From: Thermoplasmata archaeon
GTDB taxonomy: Archaea > Thermoplasmatota > Thermoplasmata > GCA-020350865
Direction of reading: 5' to 3'
NCBI GenBank assembly: GCA_020348445.1
Contig: CP070751.1
Coordinates: 2,197,613-2,261,612, forward strand
Length of the DNA stretch: 64,000 nucleotides
In this document: piece after piece, positions 29,310 to 38,830 of the stretch
Numbering within the stretch: position 1 is the stretch's first letter
Layout: each line of letters opens with the position of its first letter
The notes under the pieces: model-generated
What the model was told of the DNA's origin: nothing
Database searches by the model: none
The model's input: only the letters and a program-made list of their open reading frames with translations
Position numbers and translations under genes: made by a program

Positions 29310-30683
29310 ATGTTAAACAAGGTTTTAGTAGCAAACAGGGGCGAGATTGCGGTGAGAATCATGAGGGCCTGCAGGGAACTTGGAATCAGCACAGTGGCAG
29401 TGTATTCTGAAGCTGACCGCGAAGCCATGTTCGCAAAATATGCCGATGAGAGCCACTTCATAGGACCCCCTCCACCCCTTCAAAGCTATCTTAACATGGA
29501 CGCGATAATAGAAGTGGCACTTAAAACAAAAGCAGAGGCCATACATCCTGGATACGGTTTTCTTGCCGAAAACGACAAGTTCTCTGATATGGTGGAGAAA
29601 AATGGCCTCGTTTTCATAGGACCCACGGGCCAGAATATCAGGGAGATGGGGGACAAGATTTTCTCAAAGAGGACCATGAAGTCCTCGGGTGTACCTGTGG
29701 TTCCGGGAACAGAGGAGGGCATACAGGACGTTGAAAAGGCAAAGGATGTTGCCCATGAAATTGGGTATCCAGTGATTCTAAAAGCATCGGGTGGGGGAGG
29801 TGGAATCGGTATGAAGATAGTGGACAATGAAAATGATTTAATTGAAGCTATAGAATCCACAAAGAGGGTGGCTAAATCCGCCTTTGGTGATGAATCAGTT
29901 CTTCTTGAAAAATACTTGGATGAACCGCGTCATGTTGAGTATCAGATAATTGCCGACAATAAGGGCAATGTAATTCATGTGAGAGAAAGGGAATGCTCTG
30001 TTCAGAGAAGACACCAGAAGTTGATTGAGGAGACTCCATCATGCGTTATGACAGAAGAACTTAGAGAAAAAATGGGTGAGGCTGCAACCCAAGCTGCAAA
30101 GGCTGTTTCTTACAGGAATGCAGGCACTGTGGAGTTCATGTACTCGAAGGGTAATTTCTACTTCTTGGAGATGAACACCAGGCTTCAGGTTGAGCATCCC
30201 ATCACAGAGATGATAACTGGTGTTGATTTGGCAAAGGAGCAGCTCAGAGTTGCTTCAGGTTTGGACCTCCAGTACGCCCAAGAGGATATCACTGGCCAGG
30301 GATGGGCATTCGAATGCAGGATATGTGCCGAGGATCCAGAGAACAATTTCTTCCCCTCGCCTGGTAAGATCGTGGAATACAAAGAGCCCGCCGGGCCTGG
30401 CATCAGGGTGGACAGCGGTGTTTATGCAGGTTTTGATGTGCCACCTTTTTATGATTCACTGCTTTCGAAGCTGATAGTATGGGGCAGGGACAGAAACGAG
30501 GCAATCAAAAGAATGAAGCGTGCTTTATGGGAGTACGAGATCACAGGAATAAAGACGAACATACCATTTCATGAGGTGGTTCTTGATAACGAGTTTTTTG
30601 TGAAGGGGGACTACACGACACATTTTATCAAGGAGCGCAACATTTTAGACGAGGTAAAACGGTATTTGGAATCAGGAAAATGA
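29310..30683 (+). CDS. accC: Biotin carboxylase (acetyl-CoA or pyruvate carboxylase subunit)
   Basis: It carboxylates biotin on a carrier protein using ATP and bicarbonate. It begins LNKVLVANRGEIAVRIMRAC. The ATP-grasp region has KASGGGGGIGMK, the active-site region has RECSVQRRHQKLIEE and FLEMNTRLQVEHPITE, and RICAEDP lies in the C-terminal domain. A TTG at 29295 opens the frame. ATG 29310 has GAGGGTGA correctly placed and matches the family N-terminus, giving 457 aa. No biotin carrier or carboxyltransferase gene is in the window, so whether it serves pyruvate or acyl-CoA carboxylation is undecided. Confidence 0.93.
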   Translation: MLNKVLVANRGEIAVRIMRACRELGISTVAVYSEADREAMFAKYADESHFIGPPPPLQSYLNMDAIIEVALKTKAEAIHPGYGFLAENDKFSDMVEKNGLVFIGPTGQNIREMGDKIFSKRTMKSSGVPVVPGTEEGIQDVEKAKDVAHEIGYPVILKASGGGGGIGMKIVDNENDLIEAIESTKRVAKSAFGDESVLLEKYLDEPRHVEYQIIADNKGNVIHVRERECSVQRRHQKLIEETPSCVMTEELREKMGEAATQAAKAVSYRNAGTVEFMYSKGNFYFLEMNTRLQVEHPITEMITGVDLAKEQLRVASGLDLQYAQEDITGQGWAFECRICAEDPENNFFPSPGKIVEYKEPAGPGIRVDSGVYAGFDVPPFYDSLLSKLIVWGRDRNEAIKRMKRALWEYEITGIKTNIPFHEVVLDNEFFVKGDYTTHFIKERNILDEVKRYLESGK

Positions 30684-30746
30684 AATGACTTAAATCGACA
30701 CCTGATAACCTATAATAATCCCTAATTCATTCCAGAAAAAGATATA

Positions 30747-31496
30747 ATGGGTGATTTGAAATTCTATGAGGATTACTGGCGGGATAAAAAAGCCGATGTC
30801 GTAGATAGAGACGCCATCTGGAAGGCAAAGATGCTGCTTTTGGTCATTTCAAAGAAAAAATACAAAGTAGTTGCAGAGATGGGATGCGGAATCGGGGTGG
30901 TCCTTGATATCGTGGCAAATGAACTTGGTGCCACCCATAAAATCGGTTTGGAGATATCTAAAGAGGCCCTTCTTAAAGCAAGGCAACTCGATCCTCAAAT
31001 GTCATGCATTCAGGCAGATGTAATGAAATCGCCCATTAAAGACCATTCCCTGGATCTTGTGATCCTGAGCGACATTTTGGAGCATCTGCAAAATCCTGCC
31101 GAGTTTCTTACAAATACAAGCAACCTTACAAAATATATGGCAATGAACATCCCCATTGAAAAATCACTGTTTCCAAAGCTGTTCGAGAAATTAGCTGGAT
31201 TGGAGAATCAAATAGAATCAGGGAAACACAAGGCAGGGCATCTTTTCGAGTGGACTAAAAAGGAGGTGGAGAAATTGCTTGATGATGCAAATCTCAAGAT
31301 AATTAGATCAATGCTCATTCGGCCTCCAGATGAATTTTTCAAATCATCACAAGAGAAAAAGAAATCCCATATTCTCGGGAGTGCATCTGAATTTTCCCTG
31401 GTGAATTTGGAGATAATCTCATATGGATTATCTGAGAACCTTCACTCCCGTATGTTCCACACCAAATACTTTGCTTTTGTCGAAACCAGGCGGTAG
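30747..31496 (+). CDS. Class I SAM-dependent methyltransferase
   Basis: A 249-aa protein with SAM motif I VVAEMGCGIGVVLDIVA, the acidic residue after strand 2 (IGLEISKEAL) and the motif LDLVILSDILEHLQNP. The substrate is unknown. It opens the plus-strand envelope cluster (methyltransferase, GT2, UPF0104 membrane protein), 45 nt ahead of the glycosyltransferase. Methylation of a lipid-linked sugar or glycan is plausible from context. Confidence 0.82.
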   Translation: MGDLKFYEDYWRDKKADVVDRDAIWKAKMLLLVISKKKYKVVAEMGCGIGVVLDIVANELGATHKIGLEISKEALLKARQLDPQMSCIQADVMKSPIKDHSLDLVILSDILEHLQNPAEFLTNTSNLTKYMAMNIPIEKSLFPKLFEKLAGLENQIESGKHKAGHLFEWTKKEVEKLLDDANLKIIRSMLIRPPDEFFKSSQEKKKSHILGSASEFSLVNLEIISYGLSENLHSRMFHTKYFAFVETRR

Positions 31497-31541
31497 GGAA
31501 AGCTATATCAAGGAAAAAGTATTGCCCTTCTCAGTGCTAAG

Positions 31542-32249
31542 ATGAGGCTTGGAATTGTTATCCCTTCCTACAACGAGGAAGAGAACGTAGAGGAATTGGT
31601 TAAAGAAATCCTCGTTGCTTTAAAATCCTATGATTTTGAGCTCGCCTTTGTAAATGATGGGAGCAAGGATAAAACTGGAGAATTGGTGGACAGGCTGGCC
31701 CGAACACATGAAAAAATCGAGGCCATACATCACGAGACCAACAAGGGGTACGCCGAGGCTCTCAAGACAGGTTTTAACAACGGCATTTCCAAGGGGATGG
31801 ATGCTATTTTAATAATGGACAGCGATTTGACCCATGATCCAAAGGACATACCAAAATTCATTAAATCCTTTAATGAAGGTGCAGATATCGTGGTGGGCTC
31901 AAGGTACGTTCCTGGGGGAGGTATGACCAATGTTCCCCCAAGGCGGGTTTTTATCAGCAAAACCGCCAACTTCATGTTCAGGGTGATTCTGGGTTTGAAA
32001 GTGAAGGACGTCTCAAGCGGTTTTCGGGGATACAAAAGAGAGGTTCTGGAGAATATTCGCATTCAATCGGATTCATTTCAGATTCATGTGGAATTGACGA
32101 CCAAGGCGGCGAGATCAGGGTATATAATAAAAGAGGTTCCAATAATGCTTGAGAACAGGAGGATGGGTACATCCAGCTTCAACCTCTCCAAGGTGGCAAT
32201 GAAGTACGTTAAACTGGTTATCAGATTGAGACTAAAGCGCAATACATAG
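31542..32249 (+). CDS. Family 2 glycosyltransferase, dolichol-phosphate mannosyltransferase-like
   Basis: A GT-A enzyme of 235 aa. The start LGIVIPSYNEEENVEELV, FVNDGSKDKT and the DxD-type IMDSDLTHDPKDI are typical of DPM1/DPG synthases, as are the late VGSRYVPGG and VKDVSSGFRGYKRE. It has no transmembrane segments, so it would work at the inner membrane face, loading a sugar on polyprenyl phosphate. The 17-nt gap to the UPF0104 gene suggests joint expression. Such lipid-linked sugars would serve the sequon-rich surface proteins; that link is inferred. Confidence 0.88.
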   Translation: MRLGIVIPSYNEEENVEELVKEILVALKSYDFELAFVNDGSKDKTGELVDRLARTHEKIEAIHHETNKGYAEALKTGFNNGISKGMDAILIMDSDLTHDPKDIPKFIKSFNEGADIVVGSRYVPGGGMTNVPPRRVFISKTANFMFRVILGLKVKDVSSGFRGYKREVLENIRIQSDSFQIHVELTTKAARSGYIIKEVPIMLENRRMGTSSFNLSKVAMKYVKLVIRLRLKRNT

Positions 32250-32266
32250 ACACGAGTGGAATTTTT

Positions 32267-33259
32267 ATGGCAGAAGAGAAAGAGGAAGAAAAAGCACAAG
32301 AAAATTCTGATAACCAAAAAAGTAAGTACATAAAGATCATCAAACGAGTTGTACAAATAGTTATTGCGGTTCTGCTTCTTTATTTGGTATTTGACCTGTT
32401 TTGGACAGAGACCACCTTAGATACTCTAAGAAATGTCAATGTATCGTTCTTCATCCTTGCGATAGTTTTTCATCTGATTGCTTTGGGTGTTGTTGCGTAT
32501 CGGTTCAAGATGTTGATCGAATTCAAGGTCAAAACAACATACAAGAATGTATATTGGGCTAACTTGTACGGGATGCTCATGGGGGAGGTCACACCAGGCA
32601 AATCAGGATATTTTTTATGCGTTCTCCCTCTGGAAAGAAAGGGTATTAAAAAAAGAATCAGCCTCTCATGCCTCATCATCATACAGGTTATGGATTTCAT
32701 TCTAAGGGGGGCAATTGGTATCTTCGCCGTTATATATTTTACACTGTATCTGCAAGCCATTCCCCTATCAGAAAGCACATGGTATATCGTGATCTCAGTG
32801 GGCCTTATCGTTCTCTTCCTTTTGGGATTCTACATTCTGATGTACACATCACTTCCTGTGAGATTCTTGAAGAGATTCAACATTCCTTATAAGGAAAAGA
32901 TGCTAAACGGATTGGAGATACTGCACGATACTAGGACAGCGACAAGAGGAAGGATATGGGAGATTTTGATCCTCACTGTACTTGCCTGGGTTCTCACAGG
33001 ATTCAGGTGGGTGTTCATTGGCTACGCATTTGGTCTTGATCTTCCCATAATCGCCTATCTTCTTCTGCAGCCCTTGATCACCCTGGTTTCTTTTATTCCC
33101 ATAACAATCGGAGGATTGGGCCTTCTGGAAGGCGGGGTTGTGAAGGCCTTGAACCTTCTCGGTGTTTCCGAGGGAAAGGCCCTGGCCTTCGTTTTGGGTG
33201 ACAGGGTTGCAGTCGTGGCGGCTGAGGCAGCAGGAATAAAGGAGCATAAATTCAAATAG
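32267..33259 (+). CDS. UPF0104 / lysylphosphatidylglycerol synthase-type membrane protein
   Basis: A 330-aa polytopic protein of about eight helices, with a charged N-terminal tail. GMLMGEVTPGKSGYF and the late segment FIPITIGGLGLLEGGVVKAL are signature stretches of this family (also called flippase-like or AglD-type C-terminal domain proteins). Members act with lipid-linked sugars or membrane lipids, often beside a GT2 gene as here. The GT2/UPF0104 pair, which is fused in haloarchaeal AglD, is separate in this genome. The exact activity is not established. Confidence 0.82.
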   Translation: MAEEKEEEKAQENSDNQKSKYIKIIKRVVQIVIAVLLLYLVFDLFWTETTLDTLRNVNVSFFILAIVFHLIALGVVAYRFKMLIEFKVKTTYKNVYWANLYGMLMGEVTPGKSGYFLCVLPLERKGIKKRISLSCLIIIQVMDFILRGAIGIFAVIYFTLYLQAIPLSESTWYIVISVGLIVLFLLGFYILMYTSLPVRFLKRFNIPYKEKMLNGLEILHDTRTATRGRIWEILILTVLAWVLTGFRWVFIGYAFGLDLPIIAYLLLQPLITLVSFIPITIGGLGLLEGGVVKALNLLGVSEGKALAFVLGDRVAVVAAEAAGIKEHKFK

Positions 33260-33288
33260 TAACTTTTAAACGAGAAAAATCCATTTTT

Positions 33289-33984
33289 CTACCCTTTTCT
33301 CCCAAGAACTCCAATTGCGTACGCGTAAAGATGTTTATTGGGAAAGATTCTATCGATTGCCATCAATTTTCTCCTGATGTTCTCGGGTACGAACTCCCAG
33401 TTGTTCGTTGCAAGTGGAGGAAGGATCATAAGACCCACTCTGTCTTTGGGTTCTAGCCCAGCCTGGTAAAATAGATTCACGAGCTGATCATGTGAATAAT
33501 CCCTTTCGTACCCAAATTCCCATTTTTTGACTTTCCTTGCTGTGGATTTTAATATTCTATACCAAACACAATTTTTATTGGGCACGATCACCAGAACCGA
33601 CCCACCTTTTTTTGTGACCCGTTTCATCTCCACAAGCAACGCAAGATCTTTTGGATACTCAAAATGCTCGATGACACCGGAGTTGTATGCGAGGTCAAAG
33701 GTCTCATCCTTGAAGGGGAGAAAAAAACCATCTGCTCTTGTCAGATTTGCATTGGAGGTTTGCATTGCTAGTTTCAGTGCCTCGAAGGAAATATCGATTC
33801 CCATGGCTTTTTTGTTTTCTTTTTCAAATTGCGAAAGTCCTAGGCCGCTGCCACAGCCCACCTCTATTACAGAGGCACGGGCAGGGAGTTTCTTTGCCAC
33901 AAAAGCGAGGTACGAATAGAGTCTGAGACTGTAGTCAGATTTGGCCTTTTTATGGGCCCATACCTCATCCCATATTTCCTTCAT
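33289..33984 (-). CDS. Class I SAM-dependent methyltransferase
   Basis: A 231-aa protein with motif I SVIEVGCGSGLGLSQFE, the strand-2 acid in AMGIDISFEAL, and DETFDLAYNSGVIEHFEYP. KKGGSVLVIVPNKNCVWYRIL is typical of type-11 enzymes near glycan genes. It lies 70 nt downstream of the YfhO-like gene on the same strand, so the two are probably co-transcribed. The substrate is unknown. Confidence 0.82.
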   Translation of the reverse strand: MKEIWDEVWAHKKAKSDYSLRLYSYLAFVAKKLPARASVIEVGCGSGLGLSQFEKENKKAMGIDISFEALKLAMQTSNANLTRADGFFLPFKDETFDLAYNSGVIEHFEYPKDLALLVEMKRVTKKGGSVLVIVPNKNCVWYRILKSTARKVKKWEFGYERDYSHDQLVNLFYQAGLEPKDRVGLMILPPLATNNWEFVPENIRRKLMAIDRIFPNKHLYAYAIGVLGRKG

Positions 33985-34054
33985 ATGAAATCCCGTTCTT
34001 ACGATCCATTATGTAGGGTCTGGTATAAGATGTGTGCTGCGACTTCTAATTACC

Positions 34055-36412
34055 TCATTTTGCTACAAGAAAGAAGAGGTATCCTTTTCTACAGATGATG
34101 TAAAGAATTATTATTGCGGGAAAGAACAACAGTGTTATTATAGCACCGAAAACGAAATCCGATGGCTCGAACGAGAAGGTGATGATGACATTTTCCATAT
34201 CTGATTGGGCATTGAAACTGATTAAGCGCTGATATGCTTTAGTATCCATTTTTTCTCCGTCATTTAAGCTGTACTTCCATCCGGGATACCACGAATTTTT
34301 AAAGACTATGATATCTTTGGATGTGATGTTGTCTGCCTTGGCCACGATCTTATGAGGGGTGATTTCGGATACAGAAAGAGGAATAACGCCATCGTCTCTG
34401 ACCATAAAAACGTCAGGTAGGGAGTAATTCAACCTGTATAGATACAGGGTTATCTCTTCTGGTGGTGTCTCGTTTTTAGAGCCCAAACCAGAGAATATCT
34501 CTGATAGATCCCCAGGCTCTGCATCTTCAAACTCGGATTCTGTTAAATAGGTGGGCTCGTCGAGCACAGTGTATTCTTTGATTAAGGTGGCATTTTCCCT
34601 GTTGGCTTTAGGAGTGACTTCATAGTTGTATGGCGTGTAGGTAACATTCCCTATTGTTATGTTGCCTGGATAGTAAAATTCGTGAAATCTGAGCCAACCT
34701 GCAACCCCTGCACTGTACAATGGGATCTCGTAGGACATCACATGGCTGTCGATGAGGGGGTAGTAACCGTCGTTTATCCATGGCCTGCTTTCTGGATTAT
34801 CTGCCCAGACATCATCTGCGACTTTCTGCTCGAGTTTTTCCTCGTGAAACCAAACTGACCTTGTTTCGATACGGGGGGAATTTGCGACGAGCAGGTTGAT
34901 TGCGATGAAAATCACCAGGAACGTGGAAATGAAAGTGGTGCTGTTAAAAGCCTTTCTCAGCGCATCAGTTAAGGTTTTTGGATTGATAAATTTCAAAAGA
35001 TATCTTATGATATCGTATTTGTAAAACACTCGGGATATTATGAAGAGCAGAATCAATATCGTAAAAATTGATGCAGCAAGTGTTTGTGCTGTAAATTCGT
35101 TTCTTGTGAAATACCGATACGCTTCATAATTTTCCGGTATTATCAAATAGACAATAAAAGGTGTGATCATCTCAAAGAAAATAATCGCGGTGATGCTTCC
35201 AAAGAACAGCCAGACATATTTCTTCTGATGTGAAGACAGATCCTTGTATCTATCCATGAACCAGTCAAATCCCAGGACGATAAGCGATATGAGACAAAAG
35301 GACGCCACTATCAAGGACCGCGGGGGCACTGACAGGTTTTGAAACATGCCCAGAAGATGCACCACACCAAACACTGTGAAGTAACCCATGGCCCACAATA
35401 CAAACACCACTGAGGCGGCAATTAGATATTTCTTATGGGGTGATGAATGGAATATCGAGAAAGGCAGGAATATCAAGGGAACCAATCCTATGTAGTAATA
35501 ACTCACACCTTCAGACATGCCCACAGGAAATTCTGATACAGGGGTGTTATCAATGAAAAAGGCGGATATATCTCCTAAACCTACAGAGCTGTACAAAGCG
35601 GGATGTGGTCTTTGGCTCCCACCGCTGTAGTTCAAAATGGGTATCAGTTTTATGGCAAAGATCATGCAAGAAAAAATCACGATGATACATAGAATGAGAA
35701 GCTTCTCCTTGTTGATCGTGATTTTGAGTTTTCTCTTTTTGTCATAACCGAAAACCTGAAATATAGCAAAAACAGCGAACAGAAAGGCGAAAAACATAAA
35801 AAGCGCCACGCTTGCCAAGATAAAGAAACTCATGGCGATCATGGAATATAACGCATATTTGAACTGTTTTGTATCCAATGCTTTGTGAAGAAAGTACATT
35901 GTTATGGGAATCCAGGGAAAGGGCAGTATATGGTTTAGATGGCCCACGTACATCCTCCCAACCAGAGCACCGCATAACATGAACATCAGGGAACCAAGGT
36001 AACGGGGAAGCTTTCGGTTTGTTAGTAATTTCGAGAAGTACCAGAATCCGATACCTGAAAGAAATACATGCACAAGCAGAATGACCTTAAGGCCCAGAAC
36101 TGGACCAAGGGTGAAGAAGAATGGTGTTGTGAAGGGGTAAAAGAGACTGGATGACCAGTCTGTATAGAGAGGATACCCCATCTGGAACATGTTTGACCAT
36201 AGAGGAAACTGGGAATAATCGGCCATAGAATTTTGTTGATAGTGGGCGTACATTGGATATATTGTATAATCAAAGGAATACGGTACGGTCTCGCCGTCCG
36301 AAAACAGGTATTTATAGGTATAGATGATCGCTATAAGAAAAAGCGAAAAAGCTACCAAAAGATCCTCCTTTTTTTCAGATGAAATCCCGTTCTTAAGGTT
36401 TAAAATCCTCAT
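34055..36412 (-). CDS. YfhO-like polytopic GT-C membrane protein
   Basis: A 785-aa protein with about 13 transmembrane segments. The first external loop is long and holds SFDYTIYPMYAHYQQ and FPLWSNMFQMGYPLYTD, the arrangement seen in GT-C enzymes and the YfhO family. A large external domain (about 515-745) with several N-x-S/T sites precedes the last helix. YfhO-type proteins transfer sugars from polyprenyl-phosphate donors to envelope polymers, so this is a likely acceptor-side partner of the DPM1-like enzyme at 31542. The substrate is not known. Confidence 0.8.
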   Translation of the reverse strand: MRILNLKNGISSEKKEDLLVAFSLFLIAIIYTYKYLFSDGETVPYSFDYTIYPMYAHYQQNSMADYSQFPLWSNMFQMGYPLYTDWSSSLFYPFTTPFFFTLGPVLGLKVILLVHVFLSGIGFWYFSKLLTNRKLPRYLGSLMFMLCGALVGRMYVGHLNHILPFPWIPITMYFLHKALDTKQFKYALYSMIAMSFFILASVALFMFFAFLFAVFAIFQVFGYDKKRKLKITINKEKLLILCIIVIFSCMIFAIKLIPILNYSGGSQRPHPALYSSVGLGDISAFFIDNTPVSEFPVGMSEGVSYYYIGLVPLIFLPFSIFHSSPHKKYLIAASVVFVLWAMGYFTVFGVVHLLGMFQNLSVPPRSLIVASFCLISLIVLGFDWFMDRYKDLSSHQKKYVWLFFGSITAIIFFEMITPFIVYLIIPENYEAYRYFTRNEFTAQTLAASIFTILILLFIISRVFYKYDIIRYLLKFINPKTLTDALRKAFNSTTFISTFLVIFIAINLLVANSPRIETRSVWFHEEKLEQKVADDVWADNPESRPWINDGYYPLIDSHVMSYEIPLYSAGVAGWLRFHEFYYPGNITIGNVTYTPYNYEVTPKANRENATLIKEYTVLDEPTYLTESEFEDAEPGDLSEIFSGLGSKNETPPEEITLYLYRLNYSLPDVFMVRDDGVIPLSVSEITPHKIVAKADNITSKDIIVFKNSWYPGWKYSLNDGEKMDTKAYQRLISFNAQSDMENVIITFSFEPSDFVFGAIITLLFFPAIIILYIICRKGYLFFLVAK

Positions 36413-36613
36413 TACAACCCTCGATTGTTATTGAGAATGGATATATAATCTTTGTGTAAGAGGATATAAATTGGAGTATACGATAAAATTGAGGTTTATT
36501 TAATATATCAACCTACTTTGTGATCATCTACGAAAATCTTTATAGTACCACTAAGCTTTTTGGACAAACAAATTTACGCAGTATAAATAGGAAAAAAATC
36601 GAGAGGAATTAAG
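36413..36613. promoter_or_regulatory. Divergent promoter region between the YfhO-like gene and serS
   Basis: A 201-nt AT-rich spacer. On the plus strand, TATA-like sequences lie at about 36536-36549 and 36578-36590, and GAGAGGA (36601-36607) is the serS Shine-Dalgarno. No strong inverted repeat or T-box-like structure was seen. Confidence 0.4.
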
Positions 36614-37897
36614 GTGCTTGATATCAAGTTATTCAGAGAAAGCCCTGATATGATTAAGAAGAACCTGGAAAAACGAGGGTGGACTGCCGATGAGATAGGC
36701 CTTGTGGACGAGGTAATCCAATACGATAAGAAATGGAGGGAATCGAGAATCAAAGGGGATGCCCTAAAACACGAGAGAAACGTGATAACACAGGAAATCT
36801 CAGAGCTGAAAAAAGAAGGTAAGGACATCACTTCCAAGGTCGCGGCCATGAAGGATATTAATAAGAATATCGAAGACCTGGATATAAAGATCGATACTTC
36901 ATTAATAAACAGGGATGAACTTCTGCTTCGCATCCCTAATCTCATGCATGAGTCCGTTCCTGTGGGAAAGGACGACTCAGAGAACATGTTCCTCAGATCC
37001 TGGGGAGAGCCCAAGAAATACGACTTCGAATTAAAAAGTCATCAGGATATAATCGAAGGACTTGGGCAGGGAAGTTTTGAGCATTCTCAAAAACCCTCTG
37101 GTGCCGGTTTTTACTACCTGTACGAGGATCTTGTAATGCTGGATTTGGCTTTAATGAGGTTTTCAATTGACTACCTACGGAGTGTGGGATTCAAATTGGT
37201 GGAGCCTCCCTTTATGCTGAGAAGAAGGGCAATGCAGGGAATGGTTGATCTATCTGATTTTGAAGATGTACTTTACAAACTGGAAAATGAAGACCTTTAT
37301 TTGATATCCACATCAGAGCATCCCATGGGGGCCATGCTAATGGACAAGGTGTTATCAGAAAAGGACCTCCCCCTTCGGTTCTGTGGAGTTTCTCCATGTT
37401 TCAGAAAGGAAATCGGGGCCCATGGTGTGGATACCAGGGGAATATTTAGAACACATCAGTTCAACAAGGTGGAGCAGTTCATTTTCTCCACTCCGGAGCA
37501 ATCCTGGGAGGAGCATGATCTTCTAATTAAAAATGCCGAAGTACTTTATCAAAAATTGGAGATTCCTTATCGTATAATGAACATCTGCACCGGTGATTTG
37601 GGGGGTACCGCGGCCAAGAAGTACGATCTGGAAGCTTGGATGGCAAAACAGGGCGTATACAGGGAGGTCGTGTCCTGCAGCAATTGCACAAGTTACCAGG
37701 CAAGAAAACTCAATGTCAGGTACGAGAAGGCCCAGGGAGAAAGGGAATATCCACATACCATAAACAGCACCGCCATCGCGACCTCGAGGACCATCGTTGC
37801 CATTCTCGAAAATAATCAGCAGAAGGATGGAACAGTCCTAGTCCCGAAAGTATTGAGGCCCTATATGAACGACCTTGAGGTTATAGGAAAGAGATGA
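36614..37897 (+). CDS. serS: Seryl-tRNA synthetase
   Basis: It charges tRNA-Ser (and tRNA-Sec where present). An N-terminal coiled-coil arm of about 110 residues is followed by a class II core, with motif 2 FRKEIGAHGVDTRGIFRTHQF and motif 3 NSTAIATSRTIVAILEN. This is the common SerRS, not the rare methanogen type. The start is GTG 36614, 6 nt after AGAGGA. The 427-aa length is normal. The stop lies 2 nt from the stop of the convergent TPR gene. Confidence 0.96.
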   Translation: MLDIKLFRESPDMIKKNLEKRGWTADEIGLVDEVIQYDKKWRESRIKGDALKHERNVITQEISELKKEGKDITSKVAAMKDINKNIEDLDIKIDTSLINRDELLLRIPNLMHESVPVGKDDSENMFLRSWGEPKKYDFELKSHQDIIEGLGQGSFEHSQKPSGAGFYYLYEDLVMLDLALMRFSIDYLRSVGFKLVEPPFMLRRRAMQGMVDLSDFEDVLYKLENEDLYLISTSEHPMGAMLMDKVLSEKDLPLRFCGVSPCFRKEIGAHGVDTRGIFRTHQFNKVEQFIFSTPEQSWEEHDLLIKNAEVLYQKLEIPYRIMNICTGDLGGTAAKKYDLEAWMAKQGVYREVVSCSNCTSYQARKLNVRYEKAQGEREYPHTINSTAIATSRTIVAILENNQQKDGTVLVPKVLRPYMNDLEVIGKR

Positions 37898-37899
37898 GT

Positions 37900-38781
37900 T
37901 CACATCACCTTTCTCATCACATCCCTTTTACTCTCCTTAGCAGGCTCGTAATTGGGGTCAATATGGAGAGCTTTGTCAAAGCATTCCCTTGCAGCCTTGT
38001 ATTTTTTAAGCTCCAAGAGAGCAACTCCCTTGTTGTGCCAGGCCCATGGATAGTCTGAATGAATTTTTATTGCCTGGTCGTAGCATTTTATCGATTCCCT
38101 GTACTTTTTCAGGTGCCTTAGAGTGACACCTAGATTGTTCCATGCGCTCTTGTTCTCTGGTGAGTATTTGGTGGCATTTTGAAAGCAGGAAAGTGCGTCT
38201 TTCTTTTTACCCAAGGTAAACAGTACTTTGCCCTTGTTGAACCATGCGCTGCCGTACATTGAATCCAAAGCCAGGGCTTTGTCGTAATATAGGAGGGCCT
38301 CCTTGGCCTTCCCCTGCCTCACCAGGGTGACGCCAATATTGTTCCAGGCTCTCTTCTCCCTTGAATCTAACTTGATGACCCTGCTGAATTGACTTTTGGC
38401 CTTCCCGTACCTTCCCAGGTTGAATAGCACATCACCAAAATCAAGAGAATACTGAGTCTGCTTGGCCTTGTCCATCTTCGGTTTATGCTCATTTATTGCA
38501 GCTAGAATTTCAGATGCTTTTCTTTTGACGGTGATGTTGAGTTTTTGATCCTCATCCTCATATGTGGTGATTCTCTTTAATTTGTAAAGTTCAAGAAGAA
38601 TGATTTCCCCCTCTTTTGGCGATTTTATCGCTGCTTTCAATTCCTCTTCTATCCCAGCAAGACACACCATCATCGTTGCATTTGCACCCTTTTCCCTTGT
38701 CTGGCTCTTTTTTACTTTACAACCTAAACAGGTCTTTGCCTTAGGATCCGAAAAAATAAGTGGGCAAAGGTCAAGGGTCAT
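37900..38781 (-). CDS. TPR-repeat protein with an N-terminal Cys cluster
   Basis: A 293-aa protein whose C-terminal half (about 105-285) contains five tetratricopeptide repeats (for example RAWNNIGVTLVRQGKAKEAL, SAWFNKGKVLFTLGKKKDAL, WAWHNKGVALLELKKYKAA). TPRs form a superhelical protein-binding surface. The N-terminus has C6, C18, C21 and C40 (CLGCK), a possible metal site that is not part of the TPR fold. No export signal is seen, so it is cytosolic. Partners are unknown. Confidence 0.8.
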   Translation of the reverse strand: MTLDLCPLIFSDPKAKTCLGCKVKKSQTREKGANATMMVCLAGIEEELKAAIKSPKEGEIILLELYKLKRITTYEDEDQKLNITVKRKASEILAAINEHKPKMDKAKQTQYSLDFGDVLFNLGRYGKAKSQFSRVIKLDSREKRAWNNIGVTLVRQGKAKEALLYYDKALALDSMYGSAWFNKGKVLFTLGKKKDALSCFQNATKYSPENKSAWNNLGVTLRHLKKYRESIKCYDQAIKIHSDYPWAWHNKGVALLELKKYKAARECFDKALHIDPNYEPAKESKRDVMRKVM

Positions 38782-38830
38782 GAGATAATAGAATGAGGGT
38801 GATTGGTAATGAAGTTTTTGGGGTTGTTAT

